This document shows positions 1 to 8,437 of a stretch of 64,000 bases of DNA, in pieces (position 1 is the first letter of the stretch; the number at the start of each line of letters is the position of its first letter). Source of the stretch: Listeria weihenstephanensis. Its GTDB lineage: Bacteria; Bacillota; Bacilli; Lactobacillales; Listeriaceae. The notes beneath the pieces were generated by a model. It was given only the letters and a program-made list of their open reading frames with translations. It was not told the DNA's origin and did no database searches. The DNA lies in the NCBI RefSeq assembly GCF_003534205.1, contig NZ_CP011102.1, positions 942,036 through 1,006,035 of the forward strand. The letters are read 5' to 3'. The translations under genes and the position numbers were made by a program.

Positions 1-254
1 GGGAAGAGCAATATAAGATGCCAAAAGACTTGGCGTTGTCCCTCACACTAGAGGCAAGTGAGTTACTCGAATGTTTCCAATGGAAGACAGATAATGAGGC
101 GTTGTCAGAGAATAAGGCGGAAATTTTAGAGGAGTTGGCAGATGTTTTTATCTATGCAACCCAGATGGCGGTAGCAATGGATGTCAACATAGATGAGATT
201 GTAAAAGCAAAGCTAGTAAAAAATGCTACAAAGTATCCAGCGAAGAGTACCTGA
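1..254 (+). CDS. MazG-like nucleotide pyrophosphohydrolase, 3' end
   Basis: The reading frame is open from base 3, so the gene begins before the window; an ATG at 18 is internal. The visible 84 residues hold the MazG-type motif around PKDLALSLTLEASELLECFQW, with the EASELLE and EELAD acidic clusters that bind Mg2+ in all-alpha NTP pyrophosphohydrolases. The family hydrolyses (d)NTPs to the monophosphate and pyrophosphate, for house-cleaning of non-canonical nucleotides. The size left suggests the short single-domain form of roughly 100 residues. The family is clear; the exact substrate is not. Confidence 0.8.
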   Translation, partial: EEQYKMPKDLALSLTLEASELLECFQWKTDNEALSENKAEILEELADVFIYATQMAVAMDVNIDEIVKAKLVKNATKYPAKST

Positions 255-340
255 CTTCAATGGGTACTTTTTGTCATGCATTCTTACAATTATTTTGGAT
301 TGTTCACGGTTTCGTCATGGATTATATTTTTTAGACCTGA

Positions 341-346
341 TATACT
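341..346 (+). promoter_or_regulatory. extended -10 promoter of the mreB-like gene
   Basis: TATACT preceded by TG-A forms an extended -10, 69 bp before the ATG at 415. No good -35 is visible. A ribosome binding site AAAAGGA lies just upstream of the ATG. Confidence 0.45.
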
Positions 347-414
347 AGAAGAGGATAGCTATAAACGATGAGGCGAATCTGAAAATCAACATTTAGGAAA
401 GTGGGAAAAGGAAT

Positions 415-1428
415 ATGGGGAAAGTAACAATTGGTATTGATATTGGCACGGCTAATATTAGTATCTACTCAGACTTGGAAAAAATGATTTTTCATGAGCC
501 AACAGTTTTAGCATATGATACGAAAAAAAATAAAGTTCTAGAAATTGGTCATGAAGCGAAAGAGCTGGCAGAGAAGACACCGGGTTCGATCGCGGTTATT
601 AGCCCCCTACAAGGCGGTATTATCGTCGATTTTGAGATGACATTGCGATTAATGAAGAAAGTTGAAGGTCGTGTGAGTGCGGTCACTGGGAAGCGTTTTA
701 AACAGATGGATTTGATTGTCGCGTTACTTCCTGGAGCTACTAATATTGAACGTCAAGCGATTGGAGACATCTTGTTTTCACTGGGAGTTAAGTCGCTTTA
801 TTTTATAGAAGGATCGCTCGCAGCAACGATGGGCGCGGGACTGCCGTTTGAGAAACCTATTGCAAACGTGATTGTAGACATCGGTGCAGGCAAAATTACA
901 ACATCGCTGGTTTCCTATGGTGGCATCGTTACGAGTGCAACGCTACGCAAATCAGGTCATGAACTCGATCGAGATATCGCGCAACTTATACGAAATAAGT
1001 ATAACGTTCTGATTGGTTTAGAAACAGCGGAACAAGTGAAATGGCAACTTCATTGTGATACGTCTATTGACAGCACTGTAATTGAAATTGAAGGACGCGA
1101 TTTGGTGACTGGTTTTCCGATTACAATTAAAGTCCCGGCGACTGAATTTCAAGCAGAAATTGATGAATTCTTGAAACGAATTTTGAGTGTGATACAATCG
1201 ACACTAGAAACGAGTCCACCAGAACTAAGCGGAAACATCCGTGCAAGTGGTGTCACACTTACTGGTGGTGGTGCACTACTAGAAGGCCTTGCAGATTGGA
1301 TACACAGTCAAATTATGGTACCTGTTCATATGGCGCCAGCGCCGTTCGAGTCCGTAGCACTTGGAACGAGCATGGCAGTGGAACATTTAGATCGATTGAT
1401 AAATGTTGAAAAAGTAACGGCACGATAA
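415..1428 (+). CDS. divergent MreB/Mbl-family actin-like protein
   Basis: The 337-residue length matches MreB, Mbl and MreBH (about 330-350). The N-terminus has the actin-fold phosphate-1 motif GIDIGTANISIY and the C-terminus the adenosine motif LTGGGALLEGL, so it should be a cytoplasmic, membrane-associated filament protein guiding wall synthesis. Two catalytic positions differ from typical MreB: the usual IEEPMAAAIGAG is IEGSLAATMGAG, and the phosphate-2 motif, usually DIGGGTTEVAV, is DIGAGKITTSL. It stands alone, not beside mreC/mreD, and is followed by a terminator. Family placement is secure; an MreBH-like accessory role with altered nucleotide hydrolysis is inference. Confidence 0.85.
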   Translation: MGKVTIGIDIGTANISIYSDLEKMIFHEPTVLAYDTKKNKVLEIGHEAKELAEKTPGSIAVISPLQGGIIVDFEMTLRLMKKVEGRVSAVTGKRFKQMDLIVALLPGATNIERQAIGDILFSLGVKSLYFIEGSLAATMGAGLPFEKPIANVIVDIGAGKITTSLVSYGGIVTSATLRKSGHELDRDIAQLIRNKYNVLIGLETAEQVKWQLHCDTSIDSTVIEIEGRDLVTGFPITIKVPATEFQAEIDEFLKRILSVIQSTLETSPPELSGNIRASGVTLTGGGALLEGLADWIHSQIMVPVHMAPAPFESVALGTSMAVEHLDRLINVEKVTAR

Positions 1429-1446
1429 AAAGGGATTTAAACATAA

Positions 1447-1490
1447 GAAAAACCGGAAGATTTTTATACAATCTTTCGGTTTTTCTTTTT
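1447..1490 (+). terminator. rho-independent terminator after the mreB-like gene
   Basis: AAAAACCGGAAGATT and AATCTTTCGGTTTTT form a long stem with a short loop, followed by a T-rich tract (TTTTTCTTTTT). Confidence 0.85.
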
Positions 1491-1503
1491 CAGATATACA
1501 GTT

Positions 1504-1511
1504 GTTATTTT
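1504..1511. repeat. 8-bp target-site duplication, left copy
   Basis: GTTATTTT abuts the left end of the ISL3-family element and recurs exactly at 2947-2954 on the other side. Eight base pairs is the usual ISL3 duplication length. Confidence 0.85.
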
Positions 1512-2946
1512 GGCTCTTTGTCAATTGTTGGGGTGAAATATCGAGGTACAAGCTAGGGAAATAGTGGCTTGTACCTCTTTTTAGCCTACAGAAATGTCAA
1601 AATTTTTGATAAAGTGCTGGGCAAGTATTTTGGCGCGGAACCGTGAAAAGTTTTGATAGCCATAAGAAGTACGCTTGATGACCTTGGTTCGGTTGTTAAT
1701 TCCTTCTACGAAACCATTGGACAGATGTGGGTAAATGAAGGCATTGATGATTTCTGTTTCCCAGCGTCGGAAAGTACCGATAGCTTTTATGAATTCTGGA
1801 AGCTGTTTGTCTTGTACGAGTTGATAGAAATCGTGTAAGGATTGACGAACGTCGCGGCGTTCTTGTGCTTTATTGGCATCAAACCAAGCCTGATAGGCTT
1901 CCTTGATGGTGTAGGCGGTTTGTAGATCAGGGTGCAAGCTTAAGTAACGGCGAATGATGCTTTTTTGCGCTGTATCCAGCTTATGAGATCGCTTGAAAAG
2001 GAGTTTTTGTATCCGTTTCCCGTGTTTTCGATCTTTTTCTGAAAAACGCTGTTGGACACGAACGCGGACTTTATTCAGCGCCCAATAGATGTAGCGAGAG
2101 AAGTGGAAAGAATCGGCAATAATAACTGGTTTGTCAAGAGCTTGTTGCACAGCGTTTTTGAAGGTCGAGCTCAAATCCATGATAACCATCTCTACCTGAT
2201 GCCCGCGTTCTCTTAAATAACGTTGAATGGTTTTGGCGCGACGGTTTTCTAAGATATCAATGGGGCGACGAGTCATGGGGTCAGCGATAATGAGTTGGAA
2301 TTTGCCTTTGTCGGTATCTCCCTTTGAACTCATCGATAGCGATGACTTTAGGAAGAGCGACGGGAGGCGTGGAAAAGGCTTCTGTACGCGCGTCGAATAG
2401 GCGCATAATTTTAGGTGCGGTGGTTCCAAACGTTCTGGCAGTATAGGTAAAGGAGGGGGCAGAGATACTATGGAAAAGGGCTGCTTGATGCCAAGATGTC
2501 GAAAAACGCTGATAGCGTGCCACAAGTCCTTGATTTTTTTCATCAAATGATTTTCCGCAGGAACAAGCATATCTGCGTTTTCGATAGTGCACATAGACAC
2601 GTTTTTCTGCGACTTTTAGATGTTGGAAAGTGTGCGTACGATAGTCTTTAATGCGATCTGTCCGTGTTTTACAAGAGGGGCAGGCATGTTTTTTTCGTTT
2701 TAGTTGGATATGAATGTGGCAGATATGATTTTCAATCGAATAATCAAGAAGTTGGATGTTTTTATTTTCTAAACCGATGAGTTGTATGATAAAATGGTCT
2801 GGCATGGTAATATCGCTCCTTTGGATTGGGTTTCGTCACTTTTATCTTAAAGGATTTTGATATTACTGTGTATTTTTTTGTCTTGAAATGAGAACAAAAA
2901 AATGCGGAGGTAGATTATTTTCTACCCCAACATTTATTATAGAACC
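1512..2946 (-). mobile_element. ISL3-family insertion sequence, 1,435 bp
   Basis: The ends are imperfect inverted repeats: the left end begins GGCTCTTTGTCAATTGTTGG and the right end, read inward on the minus strand, begins GGTTCTATAATAAATGTTGG; both continue with GGGT. GTTATTTT flanks both ends. A single transposase reading region on the minus strand fills the element. Length, ends and duplication size all fit ISL3. The near-perfect duplication suggests a fairly recent insertion, yet the transposase is frameshifted. Confidence 0.9.
1581..2805 (-). pseudogene. ISL3-family transposase, frameshifted
   Basis: The N-terminal part (2805 down to about 2320) has the zinc-finger-like CPSC and CSCG cysteine pairs of ISL3 transposases and reaches the first catalytic aspartate in AIDEFKG. 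The frame then fails: an extra G in the run AAAGGGAGAT moves the continuing sequence, beginning DTDKGKFQLIIADP, into another frame that is open to 1581. That part holds VIMDLSSTF and the catalytic glutamate region SNGFVEGINNRTK. Restoring the frame gives a protein of about 400 residues, the normal family length. Moving from the first to the second frame needs a +1 shift, unlike the -1 slippage some IS families use, so inactivation or a base-call error is more likely than programmed frameshifting. Confidence 0.85.
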
Positions 2947-2954
2947 GTTATTTT
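2947..2954. repeat. 8-bp target-site duplication, right copy
   Basis: GTTATTTT matches the left copy. It contains the TAA stop codon (minus strand) of the adjacent acetyltransferase gene, so that reading frame was left intact by the insertion. Confidence 0.85.
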
Positions 2955-3409
2955 TGTCGATTCGTACTTCCATACATAGTGACGGAATCTGGATTACTAC
3001 TGAATCCATGCTTGCGATAAAAATGGTCGGATGGATAACCTATCTCGGTATCAAGTACGATATTTGGAATATCCTTTTGCGCCAAATCATTTTTGACAAA
3101 ATCCAAAAAGGCGCCACCAATCCCTTTACTTTGAAAGGCACTAGCAATATAAAAGGAATCTAAATGGTACTGTACACCGCGAAACCAAGGACGAATGAAG
3201 CCAAGTGAGGCAGCGATAACCGTGCCAGTATCATGGAGTGCGAGATAGCCCTCAAACGTGTTCATAGCTAGCAAGCGATCAAAATATAGCTTTATTTCTT
3301 CATAGGTTAATATATCATTCCAGGGTTCATCGGTGAAAACATCGATATATAACTGGATCGCATCCTCAAGATACTGATTTTCCCAAGCGATAAAACGCGT
3401 ATTAGTCAT
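2948..3409 (-). CDS. GNAT-family N-acetyltransferase
   Basis: The 153-residue protein has the GNAT fold signature: a central strand ending in FYIASAFQSKGIGGAFLDFV, where QSKGIGGA is the acetyl-CoA pyrophosphate loop (Q/RxxGxG/A), and the late motif HFYRKHGF typical of the C-terminal half. It should acetylate a small molecule or an N-terminus; the substrate cannot be read from sequence. The ATG at 3409 has GGAGGATT upstream. The stop codon lies inside the target duplication of the neighbouring insertion sequence. Confidence 0.8.
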   Translation of the reverse strand: MTNTRFIAWENQYLEDAIQLYIDVFTDEPWNDILTYEEIKLYFDRLLAMNTFEGYLALHDTGTVIAASLGFIRPWFRGVQYHLDSFYIASAFQSKGIGGAFLDFVKNDLAQKDIPNIVLDTEIGYPSDHFYRKHGFSSNPDSVTMYGSTNRQK

Positions 3410-3450
3410 GGTAATCCTCCGCGATAAATAAAATTTGGTGATGTGATGAA

Positions 3451-3630
3451 CTATCTATATGAGTAAGAACGATTATTTTTTCTCTTGGAACGGATCATGA
3501 ATAGGATGCCCAATATGAAGAGAACAATAGATACAAGGCAAACGATAAAGCCGATGATCCCAACGATACTAAACGATACACCAACACCAACAATGCCTAA
3601 AATAAGCAAGATCAATCCGATAAGTTTCAT
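3451..3630 (-). CDS. small hydrophobic membrane protein, 59 residues
   Basis: This short gene begins at an ATG preceded by AAAGGAG at good spacing. The translation starts MKLIGLILLILGIVGVG, continues with two strongly hydrophobic stretches (about residues 3-24 and 26-46), and ends in a basic, polar tail RSKRKNNRSYSYR. This predicts a two-helix membrane protein with a positively charged C-terminus. It has its own plausible promoter. It resembles the small phage-shock-like or stress membrane peptides common in Firmicutes, but no family can be named with certainty. Confidence 0.7.
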   Translation of the reverse strand: MKLIGLILLILGIVGVGVSFSIVGIIGFIVCLVSIVLFILGILFMIRSKRKNNRSYSYR

Positions 3631-3666
3631 AAAAAAACTCCTTTCTATGTAGAGGATATGTTATCT

Positions 3667-3695
3667 ATTATACAGAAAAATGTAAGAAAGATTAA
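3667..3695 (-). promoter_or_regulatory. promoter of the small membrane protein gene
   Basis: On the minus strand TTAATC (3695-3690) and TATAAT (3672-3667) are separated by 17 bp and lie about 40 bp upstream of the ATG at 3630. Confidence 0.5.
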
Positions 3696-3894
3696 GTGAC
3701 TTTTGGCATGAAATGAAAATTTAATTGGCTAAACAAGATATTAAACAAGATTTCTTTATTTTGTTCGTAATAGCTACTTTTGTGTTGTTTCAAGCATTTT
3801 AAATCTGTTTTTGTTTAGTAAGTAAAACTTTTTTTGCTTTTACCCTGTATTCTCGATAAGATGGAAAGGATTAAACGAGAAAAGGGGATAAGGC

Positions 3895-4911
3895 ATGAAG
3901 GATTATATTGTAGACCGCTCTTATAAGGCGTCGATGGGGATTGCGAATGCGGTTTTAGTAACGCTTGGCATGGGTTTATTGTTACAGACAATTGGGCAGA
4001 TGGTCGGGTTTACGTGGCTGACGGAAATTGGTGCCGTCGGTAAATTATTGTTGATTCCAGGGCTTGGTGTGGGAATTGCGATTTGTCTCGGTGCGAATAC
4101 GCTCGTGGTCATCAGTGCAGCAGCGGCATCAGTCATTGGAGGTGGCGCGATACTGGCGCTTGAGAATGGCGGCTTTTCGATCGTCGGTGGTGAACCGATT
4201 GGCGCGATTTTAGCGGTTATTGTTGCGGTCTGGGTCGGTAAACGCGTGACTGGAAAAACGAATTTTGATATGATTCTCATTCCTGCGGCGGCCCTGCTTT
4301 CTGGTGGGATTAGTGGGTTGCTATTTTCGAAGATCATGGCGCCAGTTTTAACGTCGGTGAGTGGTGGGATTACGTCGCTTGTTGATGGGTCGCCGATTCT
4401 TTCATCGATGGTTATCTCACTTATATTTGCGATTTTGATTTTGAGTCCAGCATCTTCTGCGGCGCTTGCGATTGCTTTACAACTGGATCCAACGGCAAGT
4501 GCGGCGGCATTGATAGGCTGTTCGGTACAATTTGTTTCTTTTGCGGTTTTAGGGTTCCGGGATAATAATTGGGGCGCGTTTTTTGCACAACTGATTTGTA
4601 CGCCAAAATTGCAGACGCCAAACATTATTAAGCGGCCTGCGGTGATGATTGTGCCACTTATTTCGGCGGTGATCGCGAGTCCAATCGGGGTACTCGTATT
4701 TCACTTGCAAGCATCAGCAGAAGTGGCGGGGCTTGGATTATGCGCCTTTGTTGCACCGCTATTTTTGATTGCTAATTATGGCTGGCTATCGTTTGGGGCA
4801 TTTTTAATTGTGGCTGTTGTGATTCCAGCGGCGATTGCACTAGTGGCGAGACCGTTCTTGCTCAAGTCTTCCTGGCTTCGAAGTGGGGATTTACGCGTAG
4901 AATTAGAATAA
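3895..4911 (+). CDS. PTS IIC-like membrane permease (PTS_EIIC_2 type)
   Basis: This 338-residue protein is almost wholly hydrophobic with 8-10 likely membrane helices, rich in Gly/Ala and with repeated GGI/GGG turns, as in the PTS_EIIC_2 family of sugar-transport subunits. It begins MKDYIVDRSYKASMGIANAV. No EIIA or EIIB domain is fused or adjacent, so phosphorylation would depend on subunits encoded elsewhere, or the protein may act as a non-PTS transporter. AAAAGGGG lies 10 bp before the ATG and a hairpin follows the stop, so it appears monocistronic. Confidence 0.7.
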   Translation: MKDYIVDRSYKASMGIANAVLVTLGMGLLLQTIGQMVGFTWLTEIGAVGKLLLIPGLGVGIAICLGANTLVVISAAAASVIGGGAILALENGGFSIVGGEPIGAILAVIVAVWVGKRVTGKTNFDMILIPAAALLSGGISGLLFSKIMAPVLTSVSGGITSLVDGSPILSSMVISLIFAILILSPASSAALAIALQLDPTASAAALIGCSVQFVSFAVLGFRDNNWGAFFAQLICTPKLQTPNIIKRPAVMIVPLISAVIASPIGVLVFHLQASAEVAGLGLCAFVAPLFLIANYGWLSFGAFLIVAVVIPAAIALVARPFLLKSSWLRSGDLRVELE

Positions 4912-4913
4912 AA

Positions 4914-4973
4914 AAAGAGGATGAAGTAGGAAGTGACCTGTAAAAGCGTCGCGACCTATTCATCCTCTTTCCT
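4914..4973 (+). terminator. terminator after the PTS IIC-like gene
   Basis: AGAGGATGAAGTAGG and CCTATTCATCCTCT pair across a loop of about 28 nt. The tail is only TTTCC, so termination may be weak. Confidence 0.55.
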
Positions 4974-4979
4974 CGTGAT

Positions 4980-5529
4980 GTGTCGGAATTTGCCTGAGTA
5001 ACTGGTTTAAAAAAATCGAAATACGATGGAATATCTAAAAATTAGCGGTAGACAGAATTGGGAAATCCAGATATTTACCAGACAACTTTGGACTAGCAAA
5101 CATCACTACCTGGCAGACATTTTTAGAATTCAACTTTTGGAAACGAAACTTTTTCGCTAAATATATCAAAAGTGAGGTAAAGCAATCATGATATATTCGG
5201 AGCGACGTATCGTGTTTTCCGCATTCCTTGCCTTGACGAGTGGGCAAAACTCCTGACGCGACCTTTTCATTTACCGTGGTCTTCCTCAAGCTCCCGCAAG
5301 ACTGACCAGCTACTTAAAAACTTCCTTCACCAGACGATATCCGACTATAGCAAAGTCAAGGTATCCCGTCCATACATCCATATGCACTAAATGTGAGACA
5401 AAACATATAGATTACTCGCACGATATTCTTAGGAAAAACAAATACCGCTTTCGTTAACGAGAATTTAGATTTGGGATACGTATAACTTGTGCAAACAATA
5501 ATCGAAATCTTTTTTAAAAAACGTGCTTC
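4980..5529. other. 550-bp stretch without a recognisable gene
   Basis: Stop codons are frequent in most frames. An 84-codon open frame on the minus strand (5289 to 5035) has no convincing ribosome binding site, no membrane or domain signature and no family likeness that I can see. The stretch may hold a decayed gene. I see no repeats or RNA signature in it. Confidence 0.4.
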
Positions 5530-5649
5530 TTAAATACGGGCTGCTCCGACAATGTCATTGGTTAACTTACTAAACTGATCCTTGGCTTGTGCGGCTAATT
5601 TGTCCATTTCACCTATAAGCTTACTCTTCAGTCTGTGCGATTCTGTCAT
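5530..5649 (-). CDS. CsbD-like small stress protein, short or truncated (39 residues)
   Basis: The frame starts at an ATG preceded by GAGGGTGA at 7-bp spacing and encodes a helical, charged peptide with KLIGEMDKLAAQAKDQFSKLTND. The alternation of Lys, Gly/Ala and acidic residues resembles CsbD-family proteins, which are sigma-B-dependent stress proteins in Bacillus and Listeria. CsbD proteins are usually 60-70 residues, so this copy may be shortened. Assignment rests on composition and a short pattern only. Confidence 0.4.
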   Translation of the reverse strand: MTESHRLKSKLIGEMDKLAAQAKDQFSKLTNDIVGAARI

Positions 5650-5797
5650 CCAATCACCCTCTATCGCTTTGATACTATACAATAGCCACTTTTGCTGAAG
5701 TTAAAACATAAATAGTAAAAAATGATACATTTGGGATATGTCGATATAAGCATGCATGGAAAATCGAGCCAATTTTAACGATCAAAAGTAATCGATT

Positions 5798-6271
5798 TTA
5801 AAGGAATATCGCCATAAAAATATCATCTACATACTCGCCGTTAATGATAAATTCGTTGTGAAGCTGGCCTTCTTTTTTAAAACCATGTTTCGTATAGAAG
5901 TTAATTGCTTTTTCATTGGTTGAGAGGACACGAAGCGATACTTTTTCTTTGCCCTCTGCTTTGGCGATACGGAATAATTCTTCCATTAGCGCTGAGCCGA
6001 CGCCGTGTTTTTGGAAATCTGGATGTACGGCGATATCTAGATCCAGCACATGTTGATTACTTTTTAGCGGGATGGGCGAGTGGTAACCGAGAATCCCCGC
6101 AACTTTTCCATCAATTTCCGCGACGACCTTAGAACCGGGCGGATTTTTTAATATATATTCGGCTTCATTGCTAAAATGAATCTCGCCAGGCGTCGTTCCA
6201 GAAGTCCACGTAAGGTGTTCCAGTTCAATCATATCGGCGGCATCTTTTTTTGTTGATTTTCTAATTATCAT
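5798..6271 (-). CDS. GNAT-family N-acetyltransferase
   Basis: The 157-residue protein carries the acetyl-CoA loop in VHPDFQKHGVGSALMEEL (QKHGVG) and the C-terminal signature NEKAINFYTKHGFKKEG, classical for small GNAT enzymes. The closing segment EYVDDIFMAIFL is common in the RimI- and SpeG-like subset. It lies 15 bp downstream of the ABC permease gene on the same strand and may be co-transcribed with it. The acyl acceptor is unknown. Confidence 0.85.
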   Translation of the reverse strand: MIIRKSTKKDAADMIELEHLTWTSGTTPGEIHFSNEAEYILKNPPGSKVVAEIDGKVAGILGYHSPIPLKSNQHVLDLDIAVHPDFQKHGVGSALMEELFRIAKAEGKEKVSLRVLSTNEKAINFYTKHGFKKEGQLHNEFIINGEYVDDIFMAIFL

Positions 6272-6286
6272 GGTAAAACCTCTTTT

Positions 6287-7522
6287 CTAATCACGTTTAG
6301 CATATTTTAAGGATGTTTTCCAAGTTTTGAACAGGCCATCGTTGGTGTAAAGAAGCACGTTGCCACGATAAAGCTTAATCGCTAGCCAGAATGCAAGGGC
6401 GTTGGTCAGGATAAGAATACCGAGCGAGATGAAAATACCAGTGGCATCAACGGCTAGCAAGTCCATTCGCGCAAGCATCATCATCGGCGAGAATGTAGGA
6501 ACGTAGGAACCGATCACGACAAGCATGTTGGTTGGTGCATTAGCAGCTGCGATCGAGCCCCAGTAACCGATAATCGCAAGCATCGTCATTGGATACATGA
6601 ACTGCGATACGGTCTCGACATTTGGTGCCATCGAACCGATAATGGCTGATAGGAGAATGTAGAGAAGCAGGCCAAGCACGACGAATAGGATGTTTAAAAT
6701 TAGATAATACGTCGGGAATTGCGCGAGTTGATCGAGTACGCCTTGGATAACTTCGGTGTTTTTACCTACAATCATGACAGCAGCGATACATAGCCCGTAA
6801 AAGGCGATCTGGGTCAGCAACATAAGCAAAATCGCGGTCAGCTTGGCCATTAAGTGCGTCGTTGAGGAAACGCTGGATAAAATGATTTCCATGATCCGCG
6901 TCCCTTTTTCATTTGCAATTTCAGCGGCTACAATGCTGGCGTAACTCATCACGAAAATGAAGATGACAAGTGTTAGCATTAGGATTGCGGCGCTCATCGC
7001 TTCTTTTTGGCTGTTCGTTAACTGGTCATTGGAAAGCAATTCGTTTTTAATTGGAATCGGTGTAGTTAGGCTAGCAAGTTGTTTCTCCGTGATATTGTAT
7101 TCTTTGATTTTCTGTTGGAGTGTGACGCTAGTAATATCGTTTTGCAGCGCTGTAATTAAGGCGTTTCCAGCGGTTTCTTGCGATGTGTAAACGGCTTTGA
7201 CTTCATCGCCGAGTGGTGTGATCGTAACGAAACCTTTAATATCTCCATCTGTGAGCGCTTTTTTAGCAGCTTTTTCCGTTTTTATTTTTTTATCGACTTT
7301 GAAATTAGCTTTATCGGCGGCAATAACAGCTGAAAAAGCGGGATTTTCGGAAAGAACAGCGATTTTTGTTGCTTCATCGCCACCGCCGAAATAATCGACT
7401 ATTTTAGGAAGTGCGAAAATGAGTGCACCGATCAATAAGGGAAGTAACAGCGAGATCAGAAATGATTTGGTTTTGACACGGCGTTTGTATACTTGCGACG
7501 TTATGACCCAGAACTTACTCAT
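6287..7522 (-). CDS. ABC-2 permease, NatB/YhaP-like
   Basis: The 411-residue protein has one N-terminal membrane helix (about residues 22-42), a large extracytoplasmic domain to about residue 185, and five or six helices in the C-terminal half containing the NEKGTRIMEIILSSVSS motif of the NatB/YhaP permeases. The family exports sodium or other substrates with a separate ATPase. The start overlaps the end of the ATPase gene by 8 bp, implying translational coupling. Length agrees with Bacillus YhaP (about 419 residues). Confidence 0.85.
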   Translation of the reverse strand: MSKFWVITSQVYKRRVKTKSFLISLLLPLLIGALIFALPKIVDYFGGGDEATKIAVLSENPAFSAVIAADKANFKVDKKIKTEKAAKKALTDGDIKGFVTITPLGDEVKAVYTSQETAGNALITALQNDITSVTLQQKIKEYNITEKQLASLTTPIPIKNELLSNDQLTNSQKEAMSAAILMLTLVIFIFVMSYASIVAAEIANEKGTRIMEIILSSVSSTTHLMAKLTAILLMLLTQIAFYGLCIAAVMIVGKNTEVIQGVLDQLAQFPTYYLILNILFVVLGLLLYILLSAIIGSMAPNVETVSQFMYPMTMLAIIGYWGSIAAANAPTNMLVVIGSYVPTFSPMMMLARMDLLAVDATGIFISLGILILTNALAFWLAIKLYRGNVLLYTNDGLFKTWKTSLKYAKRD

Positions 7523-8411
7523 TTACCTCACCTGCTTTCCATTTGAAAATTTCTTCGAGAGTTGGCGGTTCTAGGCTAAACATGGGAATGAAGCCGTCTT
7601 TTGTAACGAAATCAAATACGGTATTCGCGTCGGACTCGTCTGCGAGATGAACAATACGAATGCCTTTGTGATTCTCAACTTGCGTCACACCTTGGAGGGC
7701 CTCGATGGCTTCGGTTGGTTGTGGCGCGTCAAGCATGATTCGCTTACGGCCAAAACTGTTTTTTACTTCCTCTGATTTACCGCGTAATACCGTTTTTCCT
7801 TGTTTTAGCATCACGAGTGAATCGCATAATTCATCCACATTTTCCATCCTATGGCTGGAGAAAATAATCGTAGCGCCGTCTGCTTTAAGGTCAAAAACGA
7901 ACTTCTTCAAGATCTCAGCGTTGACTGGATCAAGGCCACTGAATGGCTCATCCAGAATAACGAGTTTCGGACGGTGAATAATCGTGCTGATTAGTTGAAT
8001 TTTCTGTTGATTCCCTTTGGATAGCGTTTTAACAAGGTCGGTCTTTTTCCCAACGATCTCAGCGCGGTCCATCCAAAGATCGATTTCTGGCTTGATTTTA
8101 GTGCGAGAATAGCCCTTTAACTCAGCGAAAAAGGTAATTTGGTCTTCAATCGTGACATTTGGATAAAGGCCGCGCTCTTCTGGAAGATAGCCAATGATAT
8201 CGGTATTTATTTTCGTGATATCTTGATTATCCCAAAGAATTTCCCCACTGTTGGGGCGTAAAAAATTAAGAATAAGGCGGAAAGTTGTTGTTTTTCCAGC
8301 GCCGTTTTGGCCGATTAAGCCGAGAATTTCCCCTTGATTAATTTCGAAATGTAGATCGTCGACAGCGGTTTTCGCGCCGAATTGTTTGGATACATTGTTA
8401 ACTTGTAACAT
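7515..8411 (-). CDS. ABC transporter ATPase, NatA/YhaQ-like
   Basis: The 298-residue ATPase has Walker A GQNGAGKTT (residues 34-42), the signature LSKGNQQKIQL, Walker B LVILDEPFSGLDP and a switch histidine in SSHRMENVDELC. The C-terminal extension of about 80 residues is typical of NatA/YhaQ-type drug or sodium exporters and Bacillus YhaQ has the same length. It forms a two-gene exporter with the overlapping permease. The substrate cannot be inferred. Confidence 0.9.
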   Translation of the reverse strand: MLQVNNVSKQFGAKTAVDDLHFEINQGEILGLIGQNGAGKTTTFRLILNFLRPNSGEILWDNQDITKINTDIIGYLPEERGLYPNVTIEDQITFFAELKGYSRTKIKPEIDLWMDRAEIVGKKTDLVKTLSKGNQQKIQLISTIIHRPKLVILDEPFSGLDPVNAEILKKFVFDLKADGATIIFSSHRMENVDELCDSLVMLKQGKTVLRGKSEEVKNSFGRKRIMLDAPQPTEAIEALQGVTQVENHKGIRIVHLADESDANTVFDFVTKDGFIPMFSLEPPTLEEIFKWKAGEVNE

Positions 8412-8437
8412 CTGTGTATCATCTCCCTTTTTTTGGT

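Noticed and set aside
2281-2600. Programmed frameshifting in the ISL3 transposase
   Set aside because: The needed change is +1 at a G run, not a -1 slippery site, and ISL3 transposases are normally read from one frame.
5035-5289. 84-codon minus-strand frame as a gene
   Set aside because: No ribosome site, domain signature or compositional support; probably chance or a decayed remnant.
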